NCBI RefSeq assembly: GCF_000024785.1 | Contig: NC_013441.1 | Span: forward strand, 3,472,001 to 3,536,000 | From: Gordonia bronchialis DSM 43247 | GTDB lineage: Bacteria; Actinomycetota; Actinomycetes; Mycobacteriales; Mycobacteriaceae | Length of the DNA stretch: 64,000 nucleotides | Direction of reading: 5' to 3' | The notes under the pieces: generated by a model | What the model saw: the letters and a program-made list of their open reading frames with translations, nothing else | Told to the model about the DNA's origin: nothing | Database searches by the model: none | Made by a program: the position numbers and the translations under genes | Shown: positions 60,904 through 64,000 of the stretch, piece by piece | How the letters are laid out: each line of letters opens with the position of its first letter | How positions within the stretch are numbered: position 1 is the first letter of the stretch

Positions 60904-61992
60904 GTGAAGGTGACCGTTCTTGTCGGCGGCGTCGGCGGTGCCCGATTCCTCGCCGGCGTCCGTGCATTGCTGGGCCCCACCCACTTTCCCGCCGGTGACG
61001 ATCCCGGTGCCGCCGGTGCACACGAGATCACCGCGATCGTCAACGTCGGCGACGACGCGTGGATGCACGGTGTCCGGATCTGCCCCGATCTCGACACCTG
61101 CATGTACACCCTGGGCGGCGGCATCGACCCGGAACGCGGATGGGGCCGGGTTGGCGAGACCTGGCACGCCAAGGAGGAACTGGCCGCCTACGGCGCCGAC
61201 CCGGACTGGTTCGGCCTCGGTGACCGTGACCTCGCCACCCATCTGCTGCGCACCCAGATGCTCGACGCCGGCTACCGGTTGTCCGACGTCACCGCCGCGC
61301 TCTGCCGACGCTGGCAACCCGGGGTGCGACTGTTACCGGCCACCGACGACCGGCACGAGACCCACGTCATCGTCACCAAACCCGACACCGTCACCAAAGC
61401 CGATGGCGGGGACCAGAACACGCCGCCCGACGCCGCGGCACCGGCGGACGCCGGCGATGAGGCGGCCCGCATCGCGATCCACTTCCAGGAGTGGTGGGTA
61501 CGTTATCGCGCGCAGATCCCCACCTTCGGTTTCGCGCAGGTCGGTTCCGACGACACCACCGCGGCACCCGGCGTCACCGAAGCGATCGCCGAGGCCGACG
61601 TGGTGCTCATCGCGCCCAGCAATCCCGTGGTGAGCATCGGTGCCATCGTCAGCGTGCCCGGTCTGCGCGCGGCGCTGCGGACCACACCGGCACCCGTCGT
61701 CGGTGTCTCTCCCGTGATCGACAACCGTCCGTTGCGCGGCATGGCCGACGAGTGCCTGTCGGTTCTCGGCGTCGAGTCATCCGCGGAGGGCATCGCGGGC
61801 CACTACGGTCCGCGCAGCGGGAACGGGATCCTCGACGGGTGGCTGATCGCCGAGGGCGATCACGCCCGGGTGGACGGGATCGCGGTCGGCGCCGCACCTC
61901 TGCTGATGACCGATCCGGCCGCGACGGCACAGATGGTTCGCGCCGCCTGCGCCCTCGTCGGCGTACCGACTCCCGAGACGGATGCGCTGTGA
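60904..61992 (+). CDS. fbiA: 2-phospho-L-lactate / phosphoenolpyruvyl transferase (CofD/FbiA)
   Basis: F420 biosynthesis: joins the activated lactyl/enolpyruvyl moiety to Fo. The 362-aa protein has [44 protein letters not shown] and [21 protein letters not shown], all CofD landmarks. An insertion of about 20 acidic/Ala-Pro residues ([20 protein letters not shown]) is lineage specific. GTG 60904 with a likely leaderless start. GTGA overlap with fbiB. Confidence 0.96.
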   Translation: MKVTVLVGGVGGARFLAGVRALLGPTHFPAGDDPGAAGAHEITAIVNVGDDAWMHGVRICPDLDTCMYTLGGGIDPERGWGRVGETWHAKEELAAYGADPDWFGLGDRDLATHLLRTQMLDAGYRLSDVTAALCRRWQPGVRLLPATDDRHETHVIVTKPDTVTKADGGDQNTPPDAAAPADAGDEAARIAIHFQEWWVRYRAQIPTFGFAQVGSDDTTAAPGVTEAIAEADVVLIAPSNPVVSIGAIVSVPGLRAALRTTPAPVVGVSPVIDNRPLRGMADECLSVLGVESSAEGIAGHYGPRSGNGILDGWLIAEGDHARVDGIAVGAAPLLMTDPAATAQMVRAACALVGVPTPETDAL

Positions 61993-63365
61993 ACGCAACC
62001 GATCCCGCGCCGGCGAACGGGCTGCGCACCGATCACCGGGCGCCGGGGAGCATCGAGATCCGGCCGGTGACCGGCCTGCCGGAGTTCACCGTCGACACCG
62101 ACCTCGCCGACGAGATCGCCACCGCCGCACCATGGCTCGACTCGGGCGACGTGCTGGTGGTGACGAGCAAGATCATCTCCAAGGTGGAGGGCCGCATGGT
62201 CGCCGCCCCGAGCGACCCCGAACAGCGCGACGCGCTGCGCCGGCGACTCGTCGACGACGAGTCGGTACGCGTACTGGCCCGCAAGAACCGCACGCTCATC
62301 ACCGAGAACCGCATCGGACTCGTCCAGGCCGCGGCCGGGGTGGACGGCTCCAACGTGCCGGCCGACCAACTGGCCCTGCTGCCCGTCGACCCCGACGGTA
62401 GTGCCGCGCGTCTGCGCGCCGCACTGGCCGAGCGCCTCGGCGTCGAGGTCGCGGTGATCATCACCGACACGATGGGACGGGCCTGGCGCAACGGCCAGAC
62501 CGACGTGGCGATCGGGGCCGCCGGCATCGCCGTCTCCCATCCCTACGCCGGCGGCGTCGACGAACACGGGAATCCGTTGCTGGTCACCGACATCGCCGTC
62601 GCCGACGAGGCCTCGGCTGCCGCCGACCTGGTCAAGGGAAAACTCGCCGGCGTGCCGATCGCGGTGGTCCGCGGACTCGATCCGGTCGACAACGGCACCA
62701 CGGCAGCCGATCTCATCCGTCCCGCCGACGAAGACCTGTTCCGTCTGGGTACCGCCGAGGCCATCGCGCAGGGCCGACGGGAGGCGGTGCTCGCCCGCCG
62801 CTCGGTTCGCGAGTTCGACCCGTCGCCGGTGCCGGCCGACGACATCCGCGCGGCACTCGGCGAGGCACTGACCGCGCCCGCCCCGCACCACACGCATCCG
62901 GTGCGTTTCGTCTGGCTGCGATCGGCCGATCGGCGACGACGCCTGCTGGACGCGATGGCCCGCCAGTGGCGCGAAGACCTCGAATCCGACGGCAAGACAA
63001 CCGATTCCGTCGAGCGCAGGCTACGTCGTGGTCAGATCCTCTACGACGCACCGGAGGTGGTGATCCCCTTCCTGGTCGCCGACGGCGCACACGACTATCC
63101 GGACGCGCGGCGCACCGCCGCCGAGCACACGATGTTCACCGTCGCGGCGGGAGGCGCGGTGGCCAGCTTGCTGATCGCGTCGGCCGCGCGCGGGATCGGG
63201 AGCTGCTGGATCGGCTCGACCATCTTCGCCGCGTCCACCGTGCGGTCCGAACTCGGCCTGGCCGAGGACTGGGAACCGTTGGGCGCCATCGCACTCGGCT
63301 ACCCGGCAGCCGAACCCGAACTGCGAGTCGCGGCACCGACCGACGAGTGGGTGGTGGAGCTGTGA
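61989..63365 (+). CDS. fbiB: coenzyme F420 gamma-glutamyl ligase / dehydro-F420 reductase FbiB
   Basis: A 458-aa bifunctional enzyme. N-terminal CofE ligase domain (about 20-255: [49 protein letters not shown]) adds glutamates; the C-terminal nitroreductase-like domain (from [39 protein letters not shown]) reduces dehydro-F420-0. GTG 61989 overlaps the fbiA stop and its own stop overlaps the NUDIX start, so fbiA-fbiB-NUDIX is one coupled operon. Confidence 0.96.
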   Translation: MNATDPAPANGLRTDHRAPGSIEIRPVTGLPEFTVDTDLADEIATAAPWLDSGDVLVVTSKIISKVEGRMVAAPSDPEQRDALRRRLVDDESVRVLARKNRTLITENRIGLVQAAAGVDGSNVPADQLALLPVDPDGSAARLRAALAERLGVEVAVIITDTMGRAWRNGQTDVAIGAAGIAVSHPYAGGVDEHGNPLLVTDIAVADEASAAADLVKGKLAGVPIAVVRGLDPVDNGTTAADLIRPADEDLFRLGTAEAIAQGRREAVLARRSVREFDPSPVPADDIRAALGEALTAPAPHHTHPVRFVWLRSADRRRRLLDAMARQWREDLESDGKTTDSVERRLRRGQILYDAPEVVIPFLVADGAHDYPDARRTAAEHTMFTVAAGGAVASLLIASAARGIGSCWIGSTIFAASTVRSELGLAEDWEPLGAIALGYPAAEPELRVAAPTDEWVVEL

Positions 63366-63925
63366 GCCGGGAGTCGCTGCACGCCTCGACCGTCGACGCA
63401 CTCGTGTCCTGGTCGGCCCCGGACCCCGAGCAGGACGCCCTGCGACATGCCTACCTGGCTTTCCTGGCGGCTACCGACGACGCGTGTCTGCGCCGCTGCG
63501 AGGCCGGACACATCACCGCGTCGACGATCGTCGTCGACGCGTCCAGAGAGCATGTCCTGCTCACCCTGCACCCCCGGGTCGGCGCGTGGATTCAACTCGG
63601 CGGGCATTGCGAGCCGTCGGACGCCACCATCGCCGACGCCGCACTGCGCGAGGCCCGTGAGGAATCCGGAATCGCCGACCTCGAGCTGTCCGGGCCGATA
63701 GTGCACCTGCACACCCACCCGATCACGTGCTCGCTGGGCGTGCCCACCCGCCATCTCGACATCCGTTTCCGGGCCGTCACGCCGCCCACTGTCCACGGAG
63801 AACTGCCGGCCATCATGCGTAGCGACGAGTCCGTCGACCTGCGCTGGTGGCCGGTGGATGCGCTACCGGAATCGGCACGCTCCGGTGACATGGCGTCGCT
63901 GATCGCACGCGGCGTCGGGGCGTGA
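63362..63925 (+). CDS. NUDIX hydrolase
   Basis: A 187-aa NUDIX protein with [22 protein letters not shown] followed by [20 protein letters not shown] as the Nudix box; REAREESG carries the metal-binding glutamates. The GGHCEP start is common in actinobacterial members. Substrate unknown; as the third gene of the fbi operon it may clean up a nucleotide by-product, an inference. GTG 63362 overlaps the fbiB stop (GTGA). Confidence 0.87.
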   Translation: MSRESLHASTVDALVSWSAPDPEQDALRHAYLAFLAATDDACLRRCEAGHITASTIVVDASREHVLLTLHPRVGAWIQLGGHCEPSDATIADAALREAREESGIADLELSGPIVHLHTHPITCSLGVPTRHLDIRFRAVTPPTVHGELPAIMRSDESVDLRWWPVDALPESARSGDMASLIARGVGA

Positions 63926-63953
63926 GAGCTCTCTGACACCGATCACCGGACAC

Positions 63954-63981
63954 ATCAGTTCAGACGCATCAGTTCAGACGC
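63954..63981. repeat. two tandem 14-bp repeats at the right edge
   Basis: ATCAGTTCAGACGC occurs at 63954-63967 and 63968-63981. The second copy includes the stop codon of the partial minus-strand gene; the first carries the same stop in another position, as if the gene end had been duplicated. Confidence 0.7.
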
Positions 63982-64000
63982 GGATACCCTTGCCGACCGT
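63974..64000 (-). CDS. C-terminus of a gene extending past the window
   Basis: Only the last eight codons (TVGKGIRV then TGA at 63976-63974) are visible. The ending and the position after the fbi operon recall a nucleotidyltransferase or mannose-1-P guanylyltransferase (Rv3264c in mycobacteria), but this is a guess from synteny. Confidence 0.35.
   Translation of the reverse strand, partial: TVGKGIRV

Overview
This 64 kb window is high-GC actinobacterial chromosome of the order Mycobacteriales. Gene content and order point to Gordonia or a close relative, but the genus is an inference from layout; no marker search was possible. Long stretches follow the Mycobacterium tuberculosis order (recalled, not searched): gatC-gatA, the ACT protein and ligA (Rv3011c-Rv3014c); the MetE-like protein, mnmA, iscS, PlsC, GNAT and etfAB (Rv3015c, Rv3024c-Rv3029c); a methylglucose-lipopolysaccharide-type cluster (Rv3030-Rv3037c); methyltransferase, enoyl-CoA hydratase, NUDIX, ABC ATPase, serB, ctaD and fecB-like lipoprotein (Rv3038c-Rv3044); nrdHIEF (Rv3048c-Rv3053c); and manA to fbiB (Rv3255c-Rv3262). 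WhiB, F420 biosynthesis and ESX (type VII) genes fit this assignment.

Layout. 0-14 kb: tRNA amidotransferase subunits, an ACT protein, a frameshifted short-chain dehydrogenase with an NTF2-like partner under a divergent LysR regulator, a macrodomain protein, LigA, and a tightly overlapped iscS-mnmA-MetE-like tRNA/sulfur operon. 14-25 kb: GNAT/PlsC lipid acylation pair, etfBA, then glucan-building genes (methyltransferase, GH57, GT4, hexapeptide acyltransferase, PQQ-like lipoprotein, THUMP-like methyltransferase). 25.2-26.7 kb: a small foreign island with a toxin-antitoxin-like pair under a perfect palindromic operator and a chimeric ORF carrying an integrase C-terminus. 26.7-40.6 kb: metabolic and housekeeping genes including a stand-alone LigD-type polymerase, a TetR/MDR pair with twin operators, serB and ctaD. 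40.7-45.4 kb: carbonic anhydrase, PPOX protein, and a SNF2 helicase/SWIM pair. 45.6-50.3 kb: nrdHIEF, with two NrdR boxes and phased TCCACA repeats upstream. 50.3-56.4 kb: FMN reductase/TetR around triple 14-bp repeats, a urate hydroxylase (hpxO), and a divergent eccB/eccE pair with no other ESX gene. 56.4-64 kb: manA, SIS-like gene, DUF3499, degenerate zincin, whiB2, and fbiA-fbiB-NUDIX.

Many genes overlap by 1-4 bp (GTGA, ATGA or TGATG), showing translational coupling, and several starts sit 6-8 nt after a -10-like TANNNT, suggesting leaderless mRNAs. No rRNA, tRNA, intact insertion sequence or CRISPR array was found. The least explained parts are the 25-26.7 kb island, the orphan eccB/eccE pair, the repeat-rich nrd upstream region and several long inverted repeats.
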